From Nonomuraea soli (GTDB lineage: Bacteria; Actinomycetota; Actinomycetes; Streptosporangiales; Streptosporangiaceae): a stretch of DNA of 64,000 bases. Location: the NCBI RefSeq assembly GCF_013761175.1, contig NZ_JACDUR010000012.1, positions 1-64,000 on the forward strand, given 5' to 3'. The notes under the pieces are model-generated. The model did no database searches, was not told the origin of the DNA, and saw only the letters and a list, made by a program, of their open reading frames with translations. This document shows, piece by piece, positions 34,695-42,856 of this stretch (position 1 is the stretch's first letter; each line of letters begins with the position of its first letter). The translations under genes and the position numbers were made by a program.

Positions 34695-35353
34695 GTACCG
34701 AGCCCGGCGAGTTCATGTCGACGCTGACCGCCGAGGAGATCACCGAGCTGCGGGCGGCGGGAAGGCCCCGCCGCTGGGAGCGCGGGGTGACGATCATGAC
34801 GGAGGGCGACACCACCGACTGGGTGCTCGTGCTCACCAAGGGCCGGGTCAAGGTCTCCTCGCACACCACGAGCGGTACCGAGGTCGTGCTCGCCGTCCGC
34901 GGGCCCGGCAGCCTGCTGGGAGAGATGGGCGCGATCGACGGCTCGCCGCGTTCGGCCACGGTCACCACGCTGGAGCCCGTCGAGGGATTCGTGGTGCGCG
35001 ACTTCATCGCCTTCCTGCAGACCCACGGCCGCGTGGCCGTCCTGCTCATGCAGTTCGTCGTGGGGCGGTTGCGCGACTCCGACCGCAAGCGCATCGAGTA
35101 CGGCGCGTTCGACACGACGGGACGGGTGGCGACCCGGCTGATCGAGCTGGCCGAGCGCTACGGCGAGAAGACCAACGGCGGGGTGCGCGTGGCGCTGCCG
35201 CTGTCGCAGGACGAGCTGGCCGGATGGACGGGGGCCTCGCGCGAGGCGGTGAGCAAGTCGCTGCGGGCGCTGCGCGACCGGGGCCTGATCGAGACCGGCA
35301 GGAGGCGCGTGGTCATCCATGACCTGGAGGGGCTGAGGAAGCGAGCCAGATAG
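34691..35353 (+). CDS. Crp/Fnr-family transcriptional regulator
   Basis: A 220-residue regulator with an N-terminal cyclic-nucleotide-binding beta-roll. The phosphate-cassette region is GPGSLLGEMGAIDGSPRSATV, split as GEMGAIDG and SPRSATV. A C-terminal winged helix-turn-helix follows (LSQDELAGWTGASREAVSKSLR). The Glu, Arg and Ser typical of cAMP binders appear in GEMGAIDGSPRSA, so it is a plausible cAMP receptor. Its ATG overlaps the cyclase stop, forming a producer-sensor pair. Confidence 0.9.
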   Translation: MSTEPGEFMSTLTAEEITELRAAGRPRRWERGVTIMTEGDTTDWVLVLTKGRVKVSSHTTSGTEVVLAVRGPGSLLGEMGAIDGSPRSATVTTLEPVEGFVVRDFIAFLQTHGRVAVLLMQFVVGRLRDSDRKRIEYGAFDTTGRVATRLIELAERYGEKTNGGVRVALPLSQDELAGWTGASREAVSKSLRALRDRGLIETGRRRVVIHDLEGLRKRAR

Positions 35354-35365
35354 AACGTTATTCTA
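35351..35365. promoter_or_regulatory. Short dyad before the MFS exporter
   Basis: TAGAA-CGTTA-TTCTA covers the whole 17-nt space between the Crp-family gene and the MFS gene; its first three bases are the Crp-family stop. It may be a regulator site, but it is short and its partner is unknown. Confidence 0.3.
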
Positions 35366-35370
35366 GAAAT

Positions 35371-36822
35371 ATGACCCCCGATATCCGGTATGCCTGGCGA
35401 GTCTGTGCGGTTGCCAGCATTGGCCTCGTCCTCATCGGGGTAGCCGGCAGCACGCTCAACGTCGCCCTGCCGGCCGTGGTCCGCCACTTCAAGGCCGGAC
35501 CGCTGGAGTCGAGCTGGATCCTGCTGTCGTACCTGCTGGTCATGACAGCCAGCATGGTCTTCTTCGGCCGCGTGGCCGACCTGTGGGGACGACGCGAGAC
35601 CTACCTGGCGGGCTTCGCCCTGTTCACGATCGCCTCCCTGCTGGCCGGCTTCTCCCCCAACGTCTGGTTCCTCATCGCGATGCGCATGCTCCAGGCGGCC
35701 GCGGCGGCGATGATCCTGGCCAACGGCGCGGTCATCATCACCCATGCCTTCCCGCCCGAGAAGCTCAGCCGCGGCATGGGCGTCTACATCGGCACCCTGT
35801 CCGTCGCCCAGCTCACCGGGCCCACCCTGGGCGGCTTCATCGCCGACACGGCGGGCTGGCAGTGGATCTTCTGGATCAACGTCGTCCCGGGCATCGCGTC
35901 GGTGACGCTCGGCGCGCTGATCCTGCGCAAGGTCCCGCGCGGGCCGAAGCAGCCGATCGACGGCCTCGGCAACGCCCTGATCTTCGCCGCGCTCTCCGCC
36001 CTGCTGCTCGCCCTGTCGGAAACGGGCTCCGTCCTGATCACGTACGGCGGAGCCATCGTGTTCGTGGTGCTGGTGCCCCTGATCTGGCTGGTCGAGCGCC
36101 GTGCCTCCCACCCGGTCTTCGACACCCGCCTGTTCGCCGGGCGGCTGCTGGTGCTGGGCAACTTCGCCTCCTTCTGCAACGCCGTCTCGCGTTCCGCGCT
36201 GTTGCTTCTGGCCGCGCTGTACTTCCAGGTCGCGCGCGGCGTCGACGCGCTGACCGCGGGGGTGAGCGTGCTGCCGCTGGCCGTCGGGATGGCCGTGGCC
36301 TCGCCCATCGCCGGGCTGCTGCGGGTGTCGCCGTACGCGGTCACCGTCGGGGGCGCGGTGTTCAGCTCCGCCGGGCTCGGGCTGCTGATGGCCAACATCG
36401 ATCCCGCGACGCCGTACTGGGTGCTCGCGGTCGGGCTGTTCGTGGCCGGATGCGGCAGCGGAACGTTCCTGACGGGGAACACGACGCAGATGATGAGCGC
36501 CCTGCCCGCCGACAGCCTCGGCGTCGTCAACGGGCTGCGGCTCATGATCATGAATGTCGGGCTGGTGCTGAGCGTCGGGCTCTCGCTGACGCTGCTGACC
36601 TCCTCGGTGCCGCCCGCCGTACGAGACCAGGTCTACGCCGCCACGCTCGCCCAGCTCTCACCGGTCGCGGTCGGGCAGCTCATGGACGGTTTCCGGCTCA
36701 CCTACGCGGTGCTCTTCTGCGTGTCGCTGCTCGGCGCGCTCTCCGCGGCACTGGCCAGGGGGCCCCGGCGCAGGCCAGGATCTCCCGTATGGCCCACTAC
36801 AGCAAGCTCGACAAGATCGTGA
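35371..36822 (+). CDS. MFS drug exporter (DHA2-like, 14 helices)
   Basis: A 483-residue major facilitator protein. Loop 2-3 has FGRVADLWGRRETYLAG, and the motif C-like segment VAQLTGPTLGGFIAD is the antiporter signature of drug:H+ exporters. Around 14 hydrophobic segments fit the EmrB/QacA (DHA2) family. Substrates cannot be predicted. It starts 17 nt after the Crp-family regulator. The last 34 nt overlap the VOC gene and encode a non-conserved tail. Confidence 0.87.
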   Translation: MTPDIRYAWRVCAVASIGLVLIGVAGSTLNVALPAVVRHFKAGPLESSWILLSYLLVMTASMVFFGRVADLWGRRETYLAGFALFTIASLLAGFSPNVWFLIAMRMLQAAAAAMILANGAVIITHAFPPEKLSRGMGVYIGTLSVAQLTGPTLGGFIADTAGWQWIFWINVVPGIASVTLGALILRKVPRGPKQPIDGLGNALIFAALSALLLALSETGSVLITYGGAIVFVVLVPLIWLVERRASHPVFDTRLFAGRLLVLGNFASFCNAVSRSALLLLAALYFQVARGVDALTAGVSVLPLAVGMAVASPIAGLLRVSPYAVTVGGAVFSSAGLGLLMANIDPATPYWVLAVGLFVAGCGSGTFLTGNTTQMMSALPADSLGVVNGLRLMIMNVGLVLSVGLSLTLLTSSVPPAVRDQVYAATLAQLSPVAVGQLMDGFRLTYAVLFCVSLLGALSAALARGPRRRPGSPVWPTTASSTRS

Positions 36823-37169
36823 TCGACGCGCCCTCCGAGACCCACGACGACGAACTGGCGTTCTGGCAGAGCGCGGTCGGCAAGGAGTTCCAGCACTTCG
36901 AGCAGCATCCCGAGTACCACGGCGTCAGGGTGCACGGCCTCGGCGTTCTCGTCCAGCACCTGGGCGAGGGCCCGGCCAAGGTGCACCTCGACTTCCACAC
37001 CGACAACGTAGAGGCCGAGGTGACCCGGCTGGAGAAGCTCGGCGCCACACGCGTGCAGGACGTGGGCGGCCTCTGGTGGATCATGCGCGACCCGGCCGGG
37101 CTGCTGTTCTGCGTGATCGGCGAGCAGCCGGGACGGCTCGACGACTCCAACGCCACCCTCTGGGAGTGA
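36789..37169 (+). CDS. VOC-family protein
   Basis: A 126-residue glyoxalase-fold protein: LDKIVIDAPSETHDDELAFW, VHLDFHTDNVEAEV, and the C-terminal WWIMRDPAGLLFCVI. This matches the actinobacterial Glyoxalase_6 type. It overlaps the MFS gene by 34 nt and is likely co-expressed, which hints at joint handling of a toxic small molecule (inference). It ends 1 nt before the convergent AfsR-like gene stop. Confidence 0.85.
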   Translation: MAHYSKLDKIVIDAPSETHDDELAFWQSAVGKEFQHFEQHPEYHGVRVHGLGVLVQHLGEGPAKVHLDFHTDNVEAEVTRLEKLGATRVQDVGGLWWIMRDPAGLLFCVIGEQPGRLDDSNATLWE

Positions 37170-37170
37170 G

Positions 37171-39951
37171 TCAGCGCCCCATGAAGGCGTCGGGCACGTC
37201 CTGCTCCTCGTCCAGAGTGGAAAGGCGCCGTTCCGCCTCCTCGGCGCCGATCAGGTCGAGCTCCCGCATGAGCAGCACCGACTGGCGGACGTACTCCATG
37301 CCGGCCTCCCGCTCGCCCAGCTTGAGCGAGGAGCGGCCCAGACCCCACAACGCCGCGATCTCGCCCTGCCGCAGCCCGGCGCGGTGAGCGAGGTCGTGGC
37401 CGTGGCGGTAGACCTCGCAGGCCTTGCCGTACTGCTCAAGTTCGTAGTGGGCGTCGGCGAGGTTCATGACGGCGATGGCGGCGCCGTAGGGCGAGTCGAC
37501 CGCGGCCCAGCGCTCCACGCTCTCCTCCAGCGCGACGATGGCGTCGGTGTAGCGCCCGAGATCGAAGTAGATCATGCCGCGGATGGCCAGATAGCGGGCC
37601 TCCGGCTCGGCCACGCCCTGCGCTCTGGCTTCCTCCAGCGCCTCTTCCAGGGTGGTCAGGGCCTCGTCGAGCCGGTCGAGCTGGCGGTAGCACCCCACGA
37701 GTCCCGCCCGCACGGGGACGGCGCTCTCCGGCAGCCCGGCGCGCTTGAGGCAGTCGCGGGCGGCCAGGTGCTGGTGCAGCGCCTCCTCCGGTCTCCTGCG
37801 CTCGCGGTAGGTGACGCCGAGCACGTTGTGCAGCCGGGCGAGCGCGAGCGGGTCGTCGTCGAAGCCGACGACCTCCAGGGCCTGCTCGATGATCTCGATG
37901 AGGTCGTCGCGCCAGGCCAGCGAGGTGAAGGGCCGGTTGATGGTGAGCGCGAGCGCCGCCGCGGTGTGCGGATCGCCCGCGAGGTTCACCTGCCGGGCCA
38001 GGGCCCGCACGTTCTCCCGCTCCGCCTGAGTCCACAGGGCGGCCTCACGGGCGTCGGGCAGGGGCAGCCCGGTCCGGTCCGCGGGATAGTCGGCCAGCAC
38101 CTCGGCGGTGGTCGGGTCGATGAGGATCGAGGCACGCGTCAACGTGGCCATGTAGTGGTGCACGACCCGGCGGAAGGCCACGCCGGTGACCTCCTCGGGC
38201 AGCTCGGCCGCCTGCTCGCGGGCGTACAGGCGGGTGAGGTCGTGGACCTGGTAGCTCCGCCTGCTCGACGACGCGAGCCGGGCGTCCGCCAGCCGGTCGA
38301 GCGCGGCCTCGGTGCGCCCCTCCGACCAGCCGGCCAGCGCGGCCACGGCCGAGAGCGGGAGCTCGGGCAGGTCCACCAGGCCGAGCAGCGGCAACAACTG
38401 CGCCGCGTCCGCGCCCGACGGCTCGGCGCTCAGATGGTGGTGGCTGACCGCGATGCTGGCCCGCACGGCCAGGTCGGCGTAGTCGAGGGCGTCCAGCCTC
38501 CGCCGGGCGTCGGCGAGCCGCTCGGCCAGGTCCGCGACCCGCCAGTCGGGGCGGGCGGCCAGGCGGGCGGCGCTGATCCGCACCGCCAGGGGCAGCCCGC
38601 CGCAGAGCCTGGCGACCCTGGCGAGCTCCTCGGGTTCCGACACCGCCCGTTCAGGACCGGCGACCCTGGCCAGCAGCCCGGTCGCCTCCTCGTCGGTCAG
38701 CCCCGCGAGGTGCAGGTGCCGCGCGCCGTCGAGCGTCGTCAGCGGCTTCCTGCTGGTCACCAGGACGGCGCAGCCGCCGCCCGCCGGGAGCAGCGGGCGG
38801 ACCTGGTGGACGTCCCTGGCGTTGTCGAGCACGAGCAGCAGCCGGCGGTCGGCCGTGACGGAGCGGAACAACGCCGCCGCCTCGTCGGGCGAGGAGGCGT
38901 CGTCCTTGCCCATGGAGCGCAGCAGGCGGCCCAGCGCCTCCGCGGGCTGCACGGGCTCCAGGCCCGGCGTGGAACCGTGCAGGTTGAGGTAGAGCAGGCC
39001 GTCGGTGAAGCGTCCCGCCACGGAGTGGGCCGCCCGGATCGCCAGCGCCGACTTGCCGATGCCGCCCTGGCCGTTGATCGCCGCCACGTTGGGGCCCGCC
39101 TGCGGCACCAGCAGGCCGCGCAGCCACTCCAGTTCCTCGCGTCTGGCGGTGAACGCACTGGTGTCGGCGGGCAACTGTGCGGGGAAACGCGGGGCGGGCT
39201 GGGACGGGGGCGGGCTCTGCGGGCGCACCTCCTCGTTGAGCACCGCCCGCTGCAGTCGCTTCAGCTCGGCGCCCGGCTCCACGCCGAGCTGGGAGACCAG
39301 CGCCTGCCGTACGTCGGTGTAGACCTCCAGGGCCTCGGCGGTGCGGCCCATCAGCGTGAGGGCGAGCATGAGCTGGGCGCGCGGGCGCTCGCGCAGCGGG
39401 TGGGCCGCGATGTGCGAGGTGAGCTCCGCCGCCGCCTCCGCGTGCTCCTCCAGGGCCAGCAGGTCGTCGGCGTACTCCTCGACCGCGACGGCCCTGGCCT
39501 CCTCCAGCTGGGCGGCCTCGATTCTCGCCCACGGGGCGGACCGGCCCTCCAGCGCGGCTCCGCGCCACAGTCTCAGTGCCTGCCGCAGCAGCGCCGCCGC
39601 CTGGGCGATGTCGCCCTCGTTCCTGGCCGACCGCGCCCGCCGTACGAGAGACGAGAAGCAGTGCGCGTCGACATGCTCGGCCGGGAGGTCGAGGACGTAG
39701 CCGGGGCGCTGGGTCACGATCAGGTCGCCCAGCGACTCGCGGAGCTTGGAGACGACGATGTGGAGCTGCTTGGCCGCCGTGGCGGCCGCACCGTCGGTCC
39801 ACACGTCGGCCAGCAGGCGCTCGGTGGAGACCACCTGGCCCGCGCCGACGGCCAGTCTGGCCAGCAGCTCGATCCGGCGCCGTCCCGAGACCTGGACGGG
39901 CTCGCCGTCGAGCAGGACCTCGAACGGGCCGAGGAAGCGGATCTCAAGCAT
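37171..39951 (-). CDS. AfsR/SARP-type regulator with NB-ARC and TPR domains
   Basis: A 926-residue large SARP regulator. Residues 1-95 form the OmpR-type winged helix (MLEIRFLGPFEVLLDGEPV, then ERLLADVWTDGA). Residues 96-245 are the bacterial transcriptional activator domain. An STAND/NB-ARC ATPase follows, with the P-loop INGQGGIGKSALAIRAA near residue 295 and VLDNARD as Walker B. A TPR array (about 640-915) ends the protein. This is the layout of Streptomyces AfsR, which activates secondary metabolism. ATG 39951 begins at the conserved MLEIRFLGPF; longer readings add non-conserved sequence. No obvious biosynthetic cluster lies directly beside it. Confidence 0.92.
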   Translation of the reverse strand: MLEIRFLGPFEVLLDGEPVQVSGRRRIELLARLAVGAGQVVSTERLLADVWTDGAAATAAKQLHIVVSKLRESLGDLIVTQRPGYVLDLPAEHVDAHCFSSLVRRARSARNEGDIAQAAALLRQALRLWRGAALEGRSAPWARIEAAQLEEARAVAVEEYADDLLALEEHAEAAAELTSHIAAHPLRERPRAQLMLALTLMGRTAEALEVYTDVRQALVSQLGVEPGAELKRLQRAVLNEEVRPQSPPPSQPAPRFPAQLPADTSAFTARREELEWLRGLLVPQAGPNVAAINGQGGIGKSALAIRAAHSVAGRFTDGLLYLNLHGSTPGLEPVQPAEALGRLLRSMGKDDASSPDEAAALFRSVTADRRLLLVLDNARDVHQVRPLLPAGGGCAVLVTSRKPLTTLDGARHLHLAGLTDEEATGLLARVAGPERAVSEPEELARVARLCGGLPLAVRISAARLAARPDWRVADLAERLADARRRLDALDYADLAVRASIAVSHHHLSAEPSGADAAQLLPLLGLVDLPELPLSAVAALAGWSEGRTEAALDRLADARLASSSRRSYQVHDLTRLYAREQAAELPEEVTGVAFRRVVHHYMATLTRASILIDPTTAEVLADYPADRTGLPLPDAREAALWTQAERENVRALARQVNLAGDPHTAAALALTINRPFTSLAWRDDLIEIIEQALEVVGFDDDPLALARLHNVLGVTYRERRRPEEALHQHLAARDCLKRAGLPESAVPVRAGLVGCYRQLDRLDEALTTLEEALEEARAQGVAEPEARYLAIRGMIYFDLGRYTDAIVALEESVERWAAVDSPYGAAIAVMNLADAHYELEQYGKACEVYRHGHDLAHRAGLRQGEIAALWGLGRSSLKLGEREAGMEYVRQSVLLMRELDLIGAEEAERRLSTLDEEQDVPDAFMGR

Positions 39952-39997
39952 GCGGCGATCGTAACGACGGCGCGTTTCGATCGGCTTTTCGCGCAGG

Positions 39998-40750
39998 TCA
40001 GGCGCGTAGTGATCGGGAAAGTCTGGACTCCACATCGCGGTAGCGGCTCACCGGGATGAGGTGCACGCCCGCGAAGGCCCCCGACTCCTGGATCGACGTC
40101 ACCAGCTCGCAGGCGGCCTCCACACCCGCCATGCGGTCGGTGGCCAGGGCCTCGACGAGCGAGTCGGGAATGTCGATGTCGGGGATCGCCGCGGCCAGGC
40201 GGCGGGCGTGGTTGTGGCTGGCCAGCACCAGCACCCCGGCGTAGACCGGGACGTCGACGGGGTTCTCGGAACGCCAGCGCAGCAGCGCGTCGAGGGAGAA
40301 GGAGGCCTGGACGAACAGGAAGTCGGCGGCGCGCTTGAAGGCGGGAAGCGGCTTGAGCCCCGCCGCCGCGCCGACCCTGAACGCGGGGTCGAAGGCCCTG
40401 GCCTCCTCGATCATGGAGCGCACGGTCAGATCGCTAGTGCGGTTGCCGCTCGTCGGCTTGTCGCCGTAGACGAACAGGAACTGGTCGACGCCGTAGGCCG
40501 CGGCGGTGAGCAGGTCACGCTGGAAGCCGAGCAGGTTGCGGTCGCGGGAGTTGAGGCAGGCGATGCTGCGCCCGCCCATCATCTCGACCTCGTGGGCCAC
40601 CGCGACGCTGGAGACGGTCGCGCGGCCGATGTGGTTGTCGGGGATGAGGAACGACGAGGCGATCGAGCTCAGCGTGCCGATCTGGTGGCGGACCTTCTTC
40701 AGGTCCGGCGTCGTGGGAGGCTCGATCTCGCAGACCACCTGGAACGTCAT
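39998..40750 (-). CDS. Methylenetetrahydrofolate reductase-like protein (MetF family)
   Basis: A 250-residue TIM-barrel protein of the MTHFR superfamily: MTFQVVCEIEPPTTPDLKKV, IACLNSRDRNLLGFQRDLL, FLFVYGDKPTSGN and AGLKPLPAFKRAADFLFVQ. The conserved first Glu (CEIEPP) and the folate-site D/N-R segment are kept. It is shorter than canonical MetF (about 290-300). It may be a standalone reductase half or a paralogue with another C1 role. Its ATG overlaps the TetR stop by 4 nt, so it is translated together with a regulator, an odd arrangement for a housekeeping MetF. Confidence 0.83.
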   Translation of the reverse strand: MTFQVVCEIEPPTTPDLKKVRHQIGTLSSIASSFLIPDNHIGRATVSSVAVAHEVEMMGGRSIACLNSRDRNLLGFQRDLLTAAAYGVDQFLFVYGDKPTSGNRTSDLTVRSMIEEARAFDPAFRVGAAAGLKPLPAFKRAADFLFVQASFSLDALLRWRSENPVDVPVYAGVLVLASHNHARRLAAAIPDIDIPDSLVEALATDRMAGVEAACELVTSIQESGAFAGVHLIPVSRYRDVESRLSRSLRA

Positions 40751-41379
40751 GCCCGAGATCCTGCCATGGCGACGATTCCGGCGATGATCAGGTCCACGCC
40801 GAAGCCGTCGTAGAGCTCGGCGGGGACACCCTCGGACAGCGGCCTGGCCATCTCGACCAGGTAGGGGTACTCCTCGGGCGACAACGACTGCATCGCGATG
40901 CGCTTCTCGCGCAGGCGCTCGTCGGTGTCCTTGTGGTGGACGCCTCCGGCGATGGCGATGGCGCTCTGCAGCAGGTACTTGCTGATCAGGCAGCTCTCGT
41001 CGGGGTCGAAGCCGCCCTGCCTGGCCAGCCCGACGGCCTGGTCCCAGACCCGCAGGAAGCTGGGCAGCGAGGCGTGGTCGACCTGCCCGAGCACGTCCTT
41101 GGCGCAGGGGTAGCGCCTGAGCACGCGGATCAGCCCGCGCAGCAGGTCGCTCAGCTGCTCGTTCCACGGCCGGCCGTCGGCCGTGGGGGTGAAGCCGACG
41201 ATCAGATGGTCGGCCATGCCGGTGATCAGCTGTTCCTTGTTCTTGAAGTGCCAGTACAGCGCCATCGGGGTGACGCCCAGGTCGGTGGCCAGCCGCCTGA
41301 TGGTCACCGCGTCGAGCCCTTCGGCGTCGCCGATCTCCAGAGCCCGCTCGACGATCGCCTCTGCCGTCAGTTTTCCCAT
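40747..41379 (-). CDS. TetR-family transcriptional regulator
   Basis: A protein of about 210 residues with the helix-turn-helix VTIRRLATDLGVTPMALYWHFKNKEQL (split: LATDLGVTPMALYWHF) near residues 30-52 and a TetR_C-type helical domain. ATG 41379 is preferred; the longer reading starts at TTG. It is divergent from an MFS exporter across a 73-nt palindrome-rich interval and coupled to the MetF-like gene downstream. It probably represses both transcripts in response to an exporter substrate. Confidence 0.87.
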   Translation of the reverse strand: MGKLTAEAIVERALEIGDAEGLDAVTIRRLATDLGVTPMALYWHFKNKEQLITGMADHLIVGFTPTADGRPWNEQLSDLLRGLIRVLRRYPCAKDVLGQVDHASLPSFLRVWDQAVGLARQGGFDPDESCLISKYLLQSAIAIAGGVHHKDTDERLREKRIAMQSLSPEEYPYLVEMARPLSEGVPAELYDGFGVDLIIAGIVAMAGSRA

Positions 41380-41392
41380 CACGGTTGACAAC

Positions 41393-41439
41393 TATACGCC
41401 GTACAAGTTCAACTGTACGACGTACAAGTACAGCGTATA
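41393..41439. promoter_or_regulatory. Nested palindromic operator region between tetR and MFS
   Basis: The core TGTACG-A-CGTACA (41414-41426) is a perfect dyad. Outside it TATACGC (from 41393) is mirrored by GCGTATA (ending 41439), and GTACAAGT/AAGTAC elements repeat between. The region covers most of the gap and lies just before the exporter's AGGAG site. It fits binding of two TetR dimers. Confidence 0.6.
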
Positions 41440-41452
41440 GGAGAGCTTTGAC

Positions 41453-42856
41453 ATGAAGTGGTGGGCACTCGGCGCGGTGACACTCGGCACCTTCGCCACA
41501 TACCTGAACAACAACGTGGTCAACGTCGCGCTCCCGACGATCGCCAGGGAACTCGGCCTGACGATCTCCGGGCTGGAATGGATCGTCAGCGGTTACGTCC
41601 TGGTCTTCGCCGGTCTCATGCTCGCCGGCGGCAGACTCGCCGACCTGTACGGCCAGCGCCGCGTCTTCCTCATCGGCACCGCGATCTTCACGATCGCCTC
41701 GCTCGGCGCCAGCTTCTCGACCGACGGCGCCCTGCTCATCGCCATGCGCGCCGTCCAGGGCCTCGGCGCGGCACTCATGACGCCGCCCACCCTGACCCTG
41801 ATCTCCACGATCTTCCAGGACCCGCGCGAACGCGGCAGCGCGGTCGGCATCTGGACCGCGGTCGGCGGCCTGTCCATGGCCTTCGGCCCGGTCACCGGCG
41901 GCTTCATCAGCGAGAACCTGGGCTGGCAGTGGGTCTTCACCCTCAACGTGCCCATCGGCGTCGCCGCCTTCGCGCTGGGCCTGTGGGCCGTACCCGCCGA
42001 CGCCAGGACCGTACGGCGCAGCCTGGACCTGCCCGGCGTCGCCGCCTCCACCGTCGCCCTGGTGGCGCTCACGTTCGCGCTCATCGAGGGCGCGGCCATG
42101 GGCTGGACCTCACCCGCCATCCTGTCCGCCTTCGGCCTGACGATCCTGTCCGCGCTCGCCTTCGTCGTCATCGAGAGCCGCTCGGCCGAGCCCATGATCG
42201 ACCTCTCGCTCTTCCGCTCCCGCGTCTTCAGCGGCGGCAGCGCCACCATGGGCCTGTGGTCGTTCGGCGTCTTCGGCATCTACTTCTTCAGCGCCCTGTG
42301 GCTGCAGAACGTCCTGGGCATGTCGCCCACCGAGGCGGGCGCCTCGTTCATCCCCATGGCCATCCTCATGGCGGTCGTCTCCATGCTCGCCACCCGGGTG
42401 ACCGGCATCCTGGGCAACGGCCCCACGGTCGCGCTCGGCATCGCGCTCATGGCGGGCGGCGTCTTCGGCCTGTCCGTGCTCGGCGCCGACGCCGGCTACC
42501 TCGACGTCCTGCCCTGGTTCCTGCTGTACGGCCTGGGCGCGGGCCTGCTGGTGCCGCTCACCACGATGATCCTCGGAGCGCTCCCCGACGGCACCGCGGG
42601 CGTGGCCTCAGGTGTCCTGAACGTCTCCCGCGAGGTGTTCGGCCTGCTCGGCATCACCGTGCTGGGCGCGATCCTCACCGGGAGGCAGGCCTCCCCCGCG
42701 CTGCCCGACTTCCTGGAGGCCTACCAGTTCACCCTCGTCATCGCGGCGCTCATCGTCGCCGTCGGCGTGCCTGTCGCGCTGTGGTCGCTCAGGAGGCAGC
42801 GTGTCGTGGAGGAGCCGCCTCACGCCGCGACGCTCGTCTCCTCCTCCGCGAACTGA
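41453..42856 (+). CDS. MFS drug exporter (EmrB/QacA-like)
   Basis: A 467-residue major facilitator protein with GGRLADLYGQRRVFLIG in loop 2-3 and FGPVTGGFISENLGWQWVF (motif C region). The start MKWWALGAVTLGTFATYLNN goes straight into helix 1, and NNNVVNVALPTIARELG follows as in DHA2 exporters. AGGAG precedes the ATG by 9 nt. Likely repressed by the divergent TetR protein. The 3' end overlaps the convergent ABC exporter by 37 nt. Confidence 0.9.
   Translation: MKWWALGAVTLGTFATYLNNNVVNVALPTIARELGLTISGLEWIVSGYVLVFAGLMLAGGRLADLYGQRRVFLIGTAIFTIASLGASFSTDGALLIAMRAVQGLGAALMTPPTLTLISTIFQDPRERGSAVGIWTAVGGLSMAFGPVTGGFISENLGWQWVFTLNVPIGVAAFALGLWAVPADARTVRRSLDLPGVAASTVALVALTFALIEGAAMGWTSPAILSAFGLTILSALAFVVIESRSAEPMIDLSLFRSRVFSGGSATMGLWSFGVFGIYFFSALWLQNVLGMSPTEAGASFIPMAILMAVVSMLATRVTGILGNGPTVALGIALMAGGVFGLSVLGADAGYLDVLPWFLLYGLGAGLLVPLTTMILGALPDGTAGVASGVLNVSREVFGLLGITVLGAILTGRQASPALPDFLEAYQFTLVIAALIVAVGVPVALWSLRRQRVVEEPPHAATLVSSSAN

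Noticed and set aside
37384..40059. Plus-strand open frame of 891 codons opposite the AfsR-like gene
   Set aside because: No recognisable motif and biased composition; the minus strand holds winged-helix, P-loop and TPR motifs.
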